Below are positions 6,230 through 12,873 of a stretch of 13,540 nt of DNA, piece after piece. Source of the stretch: Promethearchaeota archaeon (GTDB lineage Archaea; Asgardarchaeota; Lokiarchaeia; Sigynarchaeales; SOKP01); assembly GCA_004524515.1 (NCBI GenBank), contig SDNV01000076.1, positions 1 to 13,540 on the forward strand. Direction: 5' to 3'. The notes under the pieces are model-generated. The model saw only the letters and a program-made list of their open reading frames with translations. It was not told where the DNA came from and did not search any database. Each line of letters opens with the position of its first letter. Position 1 is the first letter of the stretch. The translations under genes were made by a program, and so were the position numbers.

Positions 6230-7774
6230 ATGAGTAGTATAACATCATATAATCCCGCAACATTAGAGGCAATTGGAAAATCTGAAAAAATTTCGGCAGA
6301 TGATCTTCCAAATATCATTTTAAAAGCCCGAAAAACCCAAGAATATTGGAAAAATATAACAATAAAAGATAAAAAAAGGCTCTTAAAGAATTTATTAAAC
6401 TATATTAGTGAAAATGTGGAAGATATTGCTAAAATTATTTGTTTAGAAACGGGAAAACCGAAGTTAGAGGCCATTAATTCAGATATATTAGCAGGCATGG
6501 CTTCTTTAAGATATAGTATGGATTTTTTAAAAAAAATTTTAAAAAGTCATAGGATTAAATTTAGTGGTATGAAATTTCCTTTAACTTTAATGGGAAGAAA
6601 ATCATATATAAATCCAAAACCATTGGGAGTGATTGGGATAATTTCACCATGGAATTTTCCTTTTGGTATCCCATTTAGTCAAACCATTATGGCAGTAGCA
6701 GCAGGTAACTCAGTTTTATTGAAACCATCTTCAGAAACACCTTTAACTGGATTAAAAATTGGAGAACTTTTTAGTGCAAGTGGGTTTCCAAAAAATCTTG
6801 TTAATGTTATACCTGGAAGTGGAAGTGTAATAGGTGATGCACTAGTTAAATCAAATATAGACAGAATTATTTTTACTGGAAGCGTGGCAGTAGGGAAGAG
6901 AGTTATGCAAATGGCTGCCTCAAGATTAACTCCTGTTACTCTCGAACTTGGAGGAAAAAGTCCAATGATCATTCTAAAAGATGCTAAATTAGATCGAGCG
7001 GTGGATGGGGCAATATGGGGTTCCTTTGTAAATGCTGGTCAGATGTGCGCTGGAATTAAAAGAATTTATGTTCAAGAAAATATATATAAAGAATTCTTAA
7101 AAAAATTTAAAGAAAAAGCGGAAATAATAAAACAAGGATATGGATGGGATGATCCCAATATTTCAATGGGACCATTAATTAATGAACAAGCATTAAAAGA
7201 AATGGAAAAACATGTTAAAATCGCAATTGAACAAGGAGCAGAGATATTAATTGGAGGTAAAAGAAATTCTAACTTAAAAGGGTACTTTTTTGAACCTACA
7301 ATTATTATTAATGCTAAACAAAATCATGACGTAGTTCAAAATGAGATTTTCGGACCAATCGTACCAGTTTTACCTTTTTCAACTGATGAAGAAGCAATTA
7401 TTTTAGCAAATGATACAAATTTCGGTCTCTATGGTTCGATATGGACAGAAGATCTCAAAAAAGGAAAGAAATTAGCAAAACAATTAACAATGGGTACTAT
7501 CGCTATTAATAATCACGCCTATACTTACGGAATTCCCCATACTCCATGGGGGGGAAACAAAAATAGCGGATTTGGGAGAACCCATGGTAAATTCGGGTTT
7601 GAAGAATTAATTGATCAACACCATATTCATATTGATAAGCAAAGAATTAAAAAAGATCCATGGTGGCAACCTTATAACAAGACAAAATTAGACCTTCAGT
7701 TTGATATTAAGGACTTTTTCTTTCTTAAAAAATATCATAAAATATTTTCTTTAATTCACAAAATAAAAAATTAA
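6230..7774 (+). CDS. NAD(P)-dependent aldehyde dehydrogenase
   Basis: A 514-residue member of the aldehyde dehydrogenase superfamily, which oxidises an aldehyde to its acid with NAD(P)+. Visible landmarks are SPWNFP with the oxyanion Asn at 142, KPSSETP (Lys165), the cofactor loop FTGSVAVG (215-222), LELGGKSP with the general base Glu239, NAGQMC with the nucleophile Cys273, and EIFGP (372-376). All catalytic residues are present. The usual 450-480-residue core is followed by a Lys/Phe-rich C-terminal extension after WWQPY. I take ATG at 6230 rather than TTG at 6221, because ATG is stronger and follows AAGGA at a suitable distance. Two microprotein ORFs lie directly behind it. The substrate cannot be told from sequence. 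Confidence 0.93.
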   Translation: MSSITSYNPATLEAIGKSEKISADDLPNIILKARKTQEYWKNITIKDKKRLLKNLLNYISENVEDIAKIICLETGKPKLEAINSDILAGMASLRYSMDFLKKILKSHRIKFSGMKFPLTLMGRKSYINPKPLGVIGIISPWNFPFGIPFSQTIMAVAAGNSVLLKPSSETPLTGLKIGELFSASGFPKNLVNVIPGSGSVIGDALVKSNIDRIIFTGSVAVGKRVMQMAASRLTPVTLELGGKSPMIILKDAKLDRAVDGAIWGSFVNAGQMCAGIKRIYVQENIYKEFLKKFKEKAEIIKQGYGWDDPNISMGPLINEQALKEMEKHVKIAIEQGAEILIGGKRNSNLKGYFFEPTIIINAKQNHDVVQNEIFGPIVPVLPFSTDEEAIILANDTNFGLYGSIWTEDLKKGKKLAKQLTMGTIAINNHAYTYGIPHTPWGGNKNSGFGRTHGKFGFEELIDQHHIHIDKQRIKKDPWWQPYNKTKLDLQFDIKDFFFLKKYHKIFSLIHKIKN

Positions 7775-7780
7775 AAATAA

Positions 7781-7785
7781 GGTGA
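7781..7785 (+). promoter_or_regulatory. Strong Shine-Dalgarno site (GGTGA) of a microprotein gene
   Basis: GGTGA lies five bases before ATG 7791 and is complementary to the archaeal 16S 3' end. The same core precedes hsp20 (GAGGTGA) and recurs at 8074-8078. It is the main reason for accepting the short ORF at 7791. Confidence 0.65.
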
Positions 7786-7790
7786 ATCAA

Positions 7791-7952
7791 ATGATTATTC
7801 GAAATGGGAAGAAAAAGACTATTGAAAAATCATTTAAAGATTCTAGTATGCAATATTGTTTCTATACCAATGATTTTTCAAAATGGTTAAAAGATCCCGA
7901 TTCTAAAGAGAATTTAGATAAGTGTTTAAATGATCTGCTATTTACACACTAA
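7791..7952 (+). CDS. Microprotein of 53 residues, unknown function
   Basis: ATG 7791 to TAA 7952, 16 bp after the aldehyde dehydrogenase stop and on the same strand, so very likely co-transcribed. Translation begins with a basic segment (RNGKKKTIEKSFK). A mid-region with aromatic residues follows (MQYCFYTNDFSKWL), then a charged helix-like end (DSKENLDKCLNDLL). Two cysteines (23 and 45) are too far apart for a typical metal knuckle. There is no membrane segment. GGTGA five bases before the ATG is a strong ribosome-binding site, which makes this short frame credible. I recognise no family. It could be a partner or regulator of the dehydrogenase, which is inference from position alone. Confidence 0.6.
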   Translation: MIIRNGKKKTIEKSFKDSSMQYCFYTNDFSKWLKDPDSKENLDKCLNDLLFTH

Positions 7953-7991
7953 TTTCAATTTTGTCAAATTTTTTCCTATTTCCTCTACTTA

Positions 7992-7999
7992 TTTTTTTT
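7992..7999 (+). terminator. Candidate oligo-T terminator after the dehydrogenase/microprotein unit
   Basis: Eight consecutive T, about 40 bp after the microprotein stop, within a pyrimidine-rich stretch that also contains a T6 run near 7969-7974. Confidence 0.4.
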
Positions 8000-8074
8000 A
8001 TATGATGAGATAAATTTAGGGAATTTGACTAAAAACACTAAATCTAAAATATAATTTAAAAATTCTTAATATAG

Positions 8075-8233
8075 GTGAGAAATATTATAATTGAAAAAAA
8101 AACAAAAAAAGAATGTATTGATAAGATTTCAAAAGAAAAAATTTTGCCTCATAAATCATACAATATTTTAATGGATTTGGAATTCGATGAGCAAATTTTA
8201 TTAGATGATATATGTGATAATTTAAATAATTAA
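8075..8233 (+). CDS. Possible second microprotein, 52 residues, non-ATG start
   Basis: An open frame from GTG 8075 to TAA 8233 reads RNIIIEKKTKKECIDKISKEK, then ILPHKSYNILMDLEF and DEQILLDDICDNLNN. The charge pattern is basic first and acidic last, and the product looks like a small helical protein. There is no ATG near the front. Two starts are possible: GTG 8075, which overlaps the GGTGA motif at 8074-8078, or ATT 8084, which sits exactly five bases after GGTGA, the same spacing as in the preceding microprotein gene. Size and position echo the 53-residue ORF upstream, but I see no convincing sequence similarity. It may be a real gene, a remnant of one, or chance. Confidence 0.4.
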   Translation: MRNIIIEKKTKKECIDKISKEKILPHKSYNILMDLEFDEQILLDDICDNLNN

Positions 8234-8366
8234 ACTTCGATAAGATTATGAATTTTTAATTAAACAATTACCATATCCTTAACTTTTTGATATCTAAATT
8301 AATGTTATATTTGTATACTATATTAAAATTGTTAATAAATCGATTCTATTTGATATAGTTATCCTA

Positions 8367-8421
8367 AATTCAAACGTAAGATTTTGTTTGAATTATAAAA
8401 ATTTACAAAAATTTATAATTC
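8367..8421. repeat. Two overlapping, mutually exclusive inverted repeats
   Basis: AATTCAAAC (8367-8375) pairs perfectly with GTTTGAATT (8386-8394), a 9-bp stem with a 10-nt loop. GAATTATAAA (8390-8399) pairs perfectly with TTTATAATTC (8412-8421), a 10-bp stem. The two share GAATT at 8390-8394, so both cannot form at once in one strand. The site lies after the microprotein ORFs and about 80-130 bp upstream of the next TATA-like box. Confidence 0.6.
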
Positions 8422-8500
8422 CACTTGATTTATTGCAGATTCTTCCAATTTTTGCTTCCTATATCTTAAATCAATAATCTTAGTAAATTTTAGAAATTAA

Positions 8501-8510
8501 CTATATAAAA
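8501..8510 (+). promoter_or_regulatory. Candidate TATA box of the MBL-rhodanese gene
   Basis: CTATATAAAA preceded by purine-rich GAAATTAA. It lies about 98 bp before ATG 8604, so the leader would be roughly 70-75 nt. Confidence 0.4.
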
Positions 8511-8603
8511 TTTTTCATGGAATTAATAATTCTAAAATGTAAACTTTTTAAGTGTAATAATCTCTTTATTGAATACTAAAATTATTGAAGAACTTGAATA
8601 ATT

Positions 8604-9977
8604 ATGAAAATAAAAAGAATTATTTCTGAAGGATTGGCCCACATTTCTTATTTACTCATTTCTGAAAGAGATGCTTGTGTGATTGACCCTCGTAGGGATG
8701 CTAAAGTTTATCTTCAAAAGGCATATAAAGAAGAAGTTAATTTAAAATATATCTTTGAAACGCATAGAAATGAAGATTATGTTATTGGATCTATGGAATT
8801 AGCGGATATCATAGATATAGAAATATTTCACGGTCCTGGATTAGATTGGAAATATGGAACTACTCTTAAAGATAATCAAGAATTTGAATTAGGGTCCTTA
8901 AAGATAAAAGCAATTCACACTCCAGGACATACTGACGAAAGCACATCCTTTGCTGTTTACCAACCTGATATAGGAACAGATACAATATTAATATTTACCG
9001 GAGATACTTTATTCATTGGAGATACTGGCCGGATTGATATGTACGGCCCCCATCAAGAGAAAAGATTGGCGGAAAATCTTTACCATAGTTTATTTGATAA
9101 GATTTTGCCACTTGGGGATCAAGCTATTATTTTGCCCGCTCATGGCGCGGGTTCAGTATGTGGAGCTGCAATAAGTAATAGAGAATATAGTACTATTGGA
9201 TTGGAAAAAAGTCAGAATCCAGCATTACAATATACTAAAAAAGAGGATTTTATTAATTTTAAGCTTACAGAAAATCATTATTATATTCCTTATTTTCAAA
9301 AAATGGAGAAATTAAACTTAGAAGGTCCTCCTTTATTAAGAAATGTTAAACGGTTCAAACCATTGGAGCCCGAAGAATTTAGACTAGCACAGAATAATGG
9401 AGCGGTCGTTTTAGATACAAGGGAACCCTCATCCTTTGGTGGTGCCCATATACCCGGATCCTATAATATTTGGCTTGAGGGATTGCCATCTTATGCAGGG
9501 TGGGTGATACCTTATGAAAATCCTCTATTATTGGTTGTAAGAGATTTTAAAAATCTAAATAAAGTACATCGTTATCTATTAAGACTGGGGTATGATAATA
9601 TTATGGGTTACTTAACTGGTGGTTTGAAAGCTTGGTATAGTCAAAATTACCCGATTGATTCTTTAGGACTAATAACGGCAAAACAATTGAAAAATTTTTT
9701 GGATCAAGATTCAGACATCTATTTATTAGATGTACGCTCTCTTACAGAAAGGGAAGAAGGGTACATTAAAAATTCAAAGCATATCTATTTTGGATATCTC
9801 CCAGATCGATTAAATGAAATACCCAATGATAAGTTAATAATAACTTACTGTGGAAATGGTAGTCGAGCAAGTTTAGCAGCGAGTATTCTTAAAAAAGCTG
9901 GATTTGATAGAGTGTCAAATTTTTTAGGCAGCATGATTGCTTGGTTAAATGCTGGATATCCGATAATCACAAATTAA
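8604..9977 (+). CDS. Persulfide dioxygenase-like MBL protein fused to two rhodanese domains
   Basis: A 457-residue, three-domain protein. Residues 1-about 245 form an ETHE1-like MBL domain. Its first metal motif reads THRNEDY (His54, Asn56, Asp58, Tyr59) instead of HxHxDH. PGHT (His109), FTGD (Asp134) and PAH (His180) follow, and the family motif CGAAISNREYSTIGLEK lies at 186-202. The three ligands of the mono-iron site known in ETHE1 (first His, His109, Asp134) are kept, while second-site residues are changed. Residues about 253-350 are a rhodanese domain with no active-site Cys. Residues about 356-455 are a second one with the loop CGNGSR (Cys416 to Arg421), so it can carry a persulfide. 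Expected role: oxidation or transfer of sulfane sulfur in the cytoplasm, as in CstB-like fusions. It is a single-gene unit. Confidence 0.9.
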   Translation: MKIKRIISEGLAHISYLLISERDACVIDPRRDAKVYLQKAYKEEVNLKYIFETHRNEDYVIGSMELADIIDIEIFHGPGLDWKYGTTLKDNQEFELGSLKIKAIHTPGHTDESTSFAVYQPDIGTDTILIFTGDTLFIGDTGRIDMYGPHQEKRLAENLYHSLFDKILPLGDQAIILPAHGAGSVCGAAISNREYSTIGLEKSQNPALQYTKKEDFINFKLTENHYYIPYFQKMEKLNLEGPPLLRNVKRFKPLEPEEFRLAQNNGAVVLDTREPSSFGGAHIPGSYNIWLEGLPSYAGWVIPYENPLLLVVRDFKNLNKVHRYLLRLGYDNIMGYLTGGLKAWYSQNYPIDSLGLITAKQLKNFLDQDSDIYLLDVRSLTEREEGYIKNSKHIYFGYLPDRLNEIPNDKLIITYCGNGSRASLAASILKKAGFDRVSNFLGSMIAWLNAGYPIITN

Positions 9978-10216
9978 AATAAAATTATTAAAAATATGTA
10001 AATTTCTGATGGATCTAAAAGGAACTATTTTAAAATATCTTTAAATGCGAATATAACTAATCAAATTTTTTTCTTTATGATGGATTAATATTAAAAATTA
10101 GATAAGAATGAAATAATCCACATTTTGTTAATAACAATAAATACTATATTTTTTCTTATTTAAAACAAATTAAAAGGTTTTATTTGTAAGATTTCAATCA
10201 TTTAAAATAAAATAGA

Positions 10217-10242
10217 AAAAGTAGAAGAATTATTCTACTTTT
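10217..10242 (-). terminator. Hairpin terminator overlapping the hsp20 stop codon
   Basis: AAAAGTAGAA (10217-10226) and TTCTACTTTT (10233-10242) form a perfect 10-bp stem with a 6-nt loop. On the minus strand the loop contains part of the hsp20 stop TAA (10232-10230), and the stem is followed by a T-rich run (TCTATTTTATTTT). It looks like an intrinsic-type terminator whose first arm encodes the last residues of the protein. Confidence 0.6.
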
Positions 10243-10583
10243 ACTTCTATAGTCTTCAAATCGGGTTCCATGAAGGGGACATGAACTTTTAGTAGACCCT
10301 CTTTATATGTTGACGTTGCCTTTTCAGGATCAATCGGGCAACATAATCCATAAGAACCCACATATCGAACAGTATCCGTTTCACCAGTTATATAGAGCGA
10401 TTCTCTATCCATCCTTAAATCAATAGTATCTCTATCTACCCCTGGTAAATAGATTTCTATATCATAACCCGTATTATCATCATTTACATATGAACATACT
10501 TGAGGAAATGCCCTTAATTTGGATGGTCTCGTTTCTACTTCTTCTATTTCAGTACTTTTTTCTTCTTTTACTGTTTCAGACAT
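10230..10583 (-). CDS. Hsp20/alpha-crystallin small heat shock protein
   Basis: A 117-residue ATP-independent chaperone. Residues 1-30 are a charged, probably disordered arm (SETVKEEKSTEIEEVETR). The alpha-crystallin domain spans about 31-110, with YDIEIYLPGVDRDTIDLRM, then SLYITGETD, then YKEGLLKVHVPF (93-104), which is the family's G-L-L signature. LCCPIDPEKA (80-89) is typical of the short archaeal branch. The end, KTIEVKVE, supplies a V/I-x-V/I type tail used for oligomer contacts. It would form oligomers in the cytoplasm and hold unfolded proteins. The ATG has a strong GAGGTGA Shine-Dalgarno four bases upstream. The gene converges on the MBL-rhodanese gene and ends in a clear hairpin. 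Confidence 0.93.
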   Translation of the reverse strand: MSETVKEEKSTEIEEVETRPSKLRAFPQVCSYVNDDNTGYDIEIYLPGVDRDTIDLRMDRESLYITGETDTVRYVGSYGLCCPIDPEKATSTYKEGLLKVHVPFMEPDLKTIEVKVE

Positions 10584-10921
10584 ATTTTCACCTCAATTTT
10601 TATTAATTAAATTTCTTATGTTACTTTACATCAGTCTACTAATTTGTTTTTATGTTTAATCTAATATAATAAATTTTAATCCTAAGCATAAGAAAATTAA
10701 ATCAAAACTAATATTGATATATAAAATAAAAAACGGGTCTGAAATACGGCTCTAACTTATGATAATCAATGAATTTTCGCATTTAGATTAAATTTAAAAA
10801 AATCATTTATTCTGATATTTTTAATAGATAACTCTTTAATTATAATGGGATCTTAGAGTATTTATTGAAATCATGAAAATATGAATTAAAAAATATCATT
10901 AATCTTATATGGTGCTAATAA
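10584..10921. other. Divergent promoter region between hsp20 and the flavodiiron gene
   Basis: 338 bp without a gene. At the hsp20 end is GAGGTGA (10588-10594, minus), the strong ribosome-binding site. At the other end is GGTG (10911-10914), seven bases before the flavodiiron ATG. AT-rich TATA-like stretches are too many to choose one with confidence. I see no heat-shock operator that I can name. Confidence 0.5.
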
Positions 10922-12163
10922 ATGAGAGCTGTTAAAATGGCAGATAACATATATTGGGTAGGAGCTAATGTTCATACAGAAGATTTATTTGAAGGAATCT
11001 GGCCTATTCCTAATGGTGTTGCTTTAAATTCATATGTTGTAAAGGGAGAGAAAGTTGCAATAGTGGAACTCGTTAGAGAGTGGGCTGGGGCTTCCCATAT
11101 TTTATTAAACAACATTAGATCTATTCCATTAGAAGTTAAAGATATAGATTATATTGTATTTAATCATATGGAACCTGATCATACGGGATTTACCTACTTA
11201 TTTGAACTTCTTGCTCCTGGAGGTGAAATTATAACCACAAAGCGTGGAGCTGAGTTGGTTGAGGGCTTTTATGGAATTACTGATAACGTGAGGGTAGTTA
11301 AGACAGGAGATGAGTTAGATCTGGGGCAAAAAAAAAAATTTATTTTCACGGAAATACCTAATGTACACTGGCCAGAAACCATGGTCACTTATGAAACCGA
11401 CAGTAAAATTTTATTCTCTGGAGATGCATTTGGAGCATTCGGAGTGCATCGCGGGGACATTTTTGATGATGAGACTCCGGAAGTGCATAAAGCATATTGG
11501 GAAGAGGAAATGTTACGATATTATGCAAATATAATTGCTATGTTTTCTCAAAGCGTAATAAAGGCGATTGATTCATTAAAGGGTTTGGATATTAAAATGA
11601 TTGCGCCGTCGCATGGTCTGATCTGGAGAGGTAATCCTGATGTGGTTATTAAAAAATATCTTCGCTATGCCAATTATAACAAAGATTTTGCTGAACCAGA
11701 AATTTGTATAGTTTGGGGGAGTATGTACGGCAACACGGAAGCGATGCTTGACGCTATTCTTAGTGGAATCGCAAAAGAAGGAGTGCCTGTTACAGTACAT
11801 CGTGTCCCTAATGAAAATCCTTCTTTTATTCTTTCGGATGTATATAAATCAGCGGGATTAATAATAGGAACTCCTACTTATGAGTATGAAATGTTCCCTC
11901 CTATGAAATATTTGATGGAGCTACTGAGTAAAAAACGTATGAAATATAAAAAAGTGTTATTTTTCGGATCCTACGGTTGGAGTGGGGGTGCAAAGAAAGT
12001 TTTTGATGAGTTATCCGATAATATGGAATGGGATATCTATGATCCAGTTATTTTCAGGGGATTTCCTAAAAAAGATCAATTAGAAAAAGGGGAATTACTT
12101 GCTTCTAAACTTGCGAAGGAAGTAAAAGACATACCATCTAAAATAAAAGATGAAAAATACTAA
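10922..12163 (+). CDS. fprA: Flavodiiron protein (FprA-type, class A)
   Basis: A 413-residue enzyme with the two-domain layout of class A flavodiiron proteins. Residues 1-about 255 form the MBL-like domain carrying the diiron site, with the ligands of NHMEPDH (His82, Glu84, Asp86, His87), His149 in NVHW, Asp168 in FSGDAFG and His231 in PSHG. LFEGIWPIPNG (22-32) is characteristic of the family. Residues about 260-405 are a flavodoxin domain with the FMN phosphate loop GSMYGNT (266-272) and GTPTYEYEMFPPM. All metal ligands are present. Such proteins reduce O2 to water or NO to N2O, with electrons from rubredoxin or, in methanogens, coenzyme F420H2; the donor here is unknown, and no rubredoxin gene is in the window. 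It protects anaerobes against oxygen. A U-rich terminator follows. Confidence 0.95.
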   Translation: MRAVKMADNIYWVGANVHTEDLFEGIWPIPNGVALNSYVVKGEKVAIVELVREWAGASHILLNNIRSIPLEVKDIDYIVFNHMEPDHTGFTYLFELLAPGGEIITTKRGAELVEGFYGITDNVRVVKTGDELDLGQKKKFIFTEIPNVHWPETMVTYETDSKILFSGDAFGAFGVHRGDIFDDETPEVHKAYWEEEMLRYYANIIAMFSQSVIKAIDSLKGLDIKMIAPSHGLIWRGNPDVVIKKYLRYANYNKDFAEPEICIVWGSMYGNTEAMLDAILSGIAKEGVPVTVHRVPNENPSFILSDVYKSAGLIIGTPTYEYEMFPPMKYLMELLSKKRMKYKKVLFFGSYGWSGGAKKVFDELSDNMEWDIYDPVIFRGFPKKDQLEKGELLASKLAKEVKDIPSKIKDEKY

Positions 12164-12181
12164 TTTTTAGTTTCTTTTCTA

Positions 12182-12188
12182 TTTTTTT
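12182..12188 (+). terminator. Candidate U-rich terminator of the flavodiiron gene
   Basis: Seven T in a row, after two shorter T tracts (TTTTT and TTTCTTTTCT), begin 19 bp past the stop codon. No stem is visible, as is usual for archaeal oligo-U termination. Confidence 0.4.
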
Positions 12189-12248
12189 GTTGCTGAAATT
12201 AATAAATAACTTGTGAGAAGATCACGAACTTGATTAGAAATTGTATTT

Positions 12249-12352
12249 TTTAAATAGTCAATCTTTTTTATTACAATTGAATAAAATTTATAAAATAAAT
12301 TTTAAATAGTCAAATTTTTTTATTACGTTTGAATAAAATTTGTAAATTAACT
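12249..12352 (+). repeat. 52-bp tandem duplication upstream of the longin-like gene
   Basis: Two adjacent 52-bp units (12249-12300 and 12301-12352) share TTTAAATAGTCA, then T-rich and TTGAATAAAATTT segments. I count seven mismatches over 50 compared bases. Each unit carries a TTTAAATA TATA-like core. The second copy lies about 55 bp before ATG 12360, so the duplication covers the promoter region. Confidence 0.75.
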
Positions 12353-12359
12353 TTTAAAA

Positions 12360-12758
12360 ATGACAGTCTTACAAGATATATGGATCTTATCACATTCTGG
12401 AGTTGTTTTATTTAGTCGAGTTTTCGAGTCAAGATTGGAAGAACAACTCTTTGGAGCTTTAATGTCTGCTCTAAATACTTTTGCAGAACACTTAGCTAAT
12501 GGTGGTTTATCTAGTTTTGAATTATCAGAAAAGAGATATATTATAAAAAAGATAAGTTGTTATATATTTGTAGCGAGCTCATCTAAACAAATTAAAGAGA
12601 AAAAATTAAAAGAAGAATTAGAAATAGTTGTAGAAAAATTTCTTAAAGATTATCCCCCGGACTGGTTTATTAATTGGGATTATGATTCAAGTGTATTTGA
12701 TTGTTTTATAGAGGAGATAGAAGAAACACTTGAGAATCCAATAAAGCAATTTTGGTAG
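12360..12758 (+). CDS. Longin-like domain protein (Asgard type)
   Basis: A 132-residue soluble protein with a clear longin/roadblock-fold outline. Residues 5-22 are a beta hairpin (QDIWILSHSGVVLFSRVF). A helix at 27-46 carries LFGALMSALNTFAEHL, strands follow at 50-73 (SSFELSEKRYIIKKISCYIFVAS), and a long C-terminal helix runs through KLKEELEIVVEKFL. The IWILSHSGVVLFSR start and the GAxxSAxxxFAE helix are typical of the many such proteins in Lokiarchaeia, where longin and roadblock domains are linked to small GTPases. It resembles the product of 67-519. The ATG has no Shine-Dalgarno and stands in a duplicated TATA-bearing region, so a short-leader mRNA is likely. Its specific function is unknown. 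Confidence 0.85.
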   Translation: MTVLQDIWILSHSGVVLFSRVFESRLEEQLFGALMSALNTFAEHLANGGLSSFELSEKRYIIKKISCYIFVASSSKQIKEKKLKEELEIVVEKFLKDYPPDWFINWDYDSSVFDCFIEEIEETLENPIKQFW

Positions 12759-12873
12759 AATTTTAAAAAGTAACTCAAATACATAACGATTTATTAAGAA
12801 TAAAAGCTAAGTAAATTACTAAGGATAATTAATTAGGAATTTTATTTATTTTACGTTAATAAGAAGACTAAAA

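Larger units (their letters stand above)
8234..8603. other. Intergenic stretch with inverted repeats and a promoter
   Basis: 370 bp without a credible gene. It holds two overlapping inverted repeats (8367-8421), a TATA-like element (8501-8510) and a 5-bp-arm inverted repeat GAATT-AAT-AATTC (8520-8532) near the expected transcription start of the MBL-rhodanese gene. Nothing else stands out. Confidence 0.5.

Noticed and set aside
6679..6972. 97-residue minus-strand frame inside the aldehyde dehydrogenase gene
   Set aside because: It lies opposite the catalytic core of a conserved enzyme and is a shadow frame.
4191..7774. CoA-transferase and aldehyde dehydrogenase as one catabolic operon
   Set aside because: They lie on opposite strands, 1 kb apart, with a separate zinc-protein gene and terminator between them.
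8520..8532. GAATT-AAT-AATTC as an operator at the MBL-rhodanese start site
   Set aside because: Five-base AT-rich arms are expected by chance in this composition; position is the only support.
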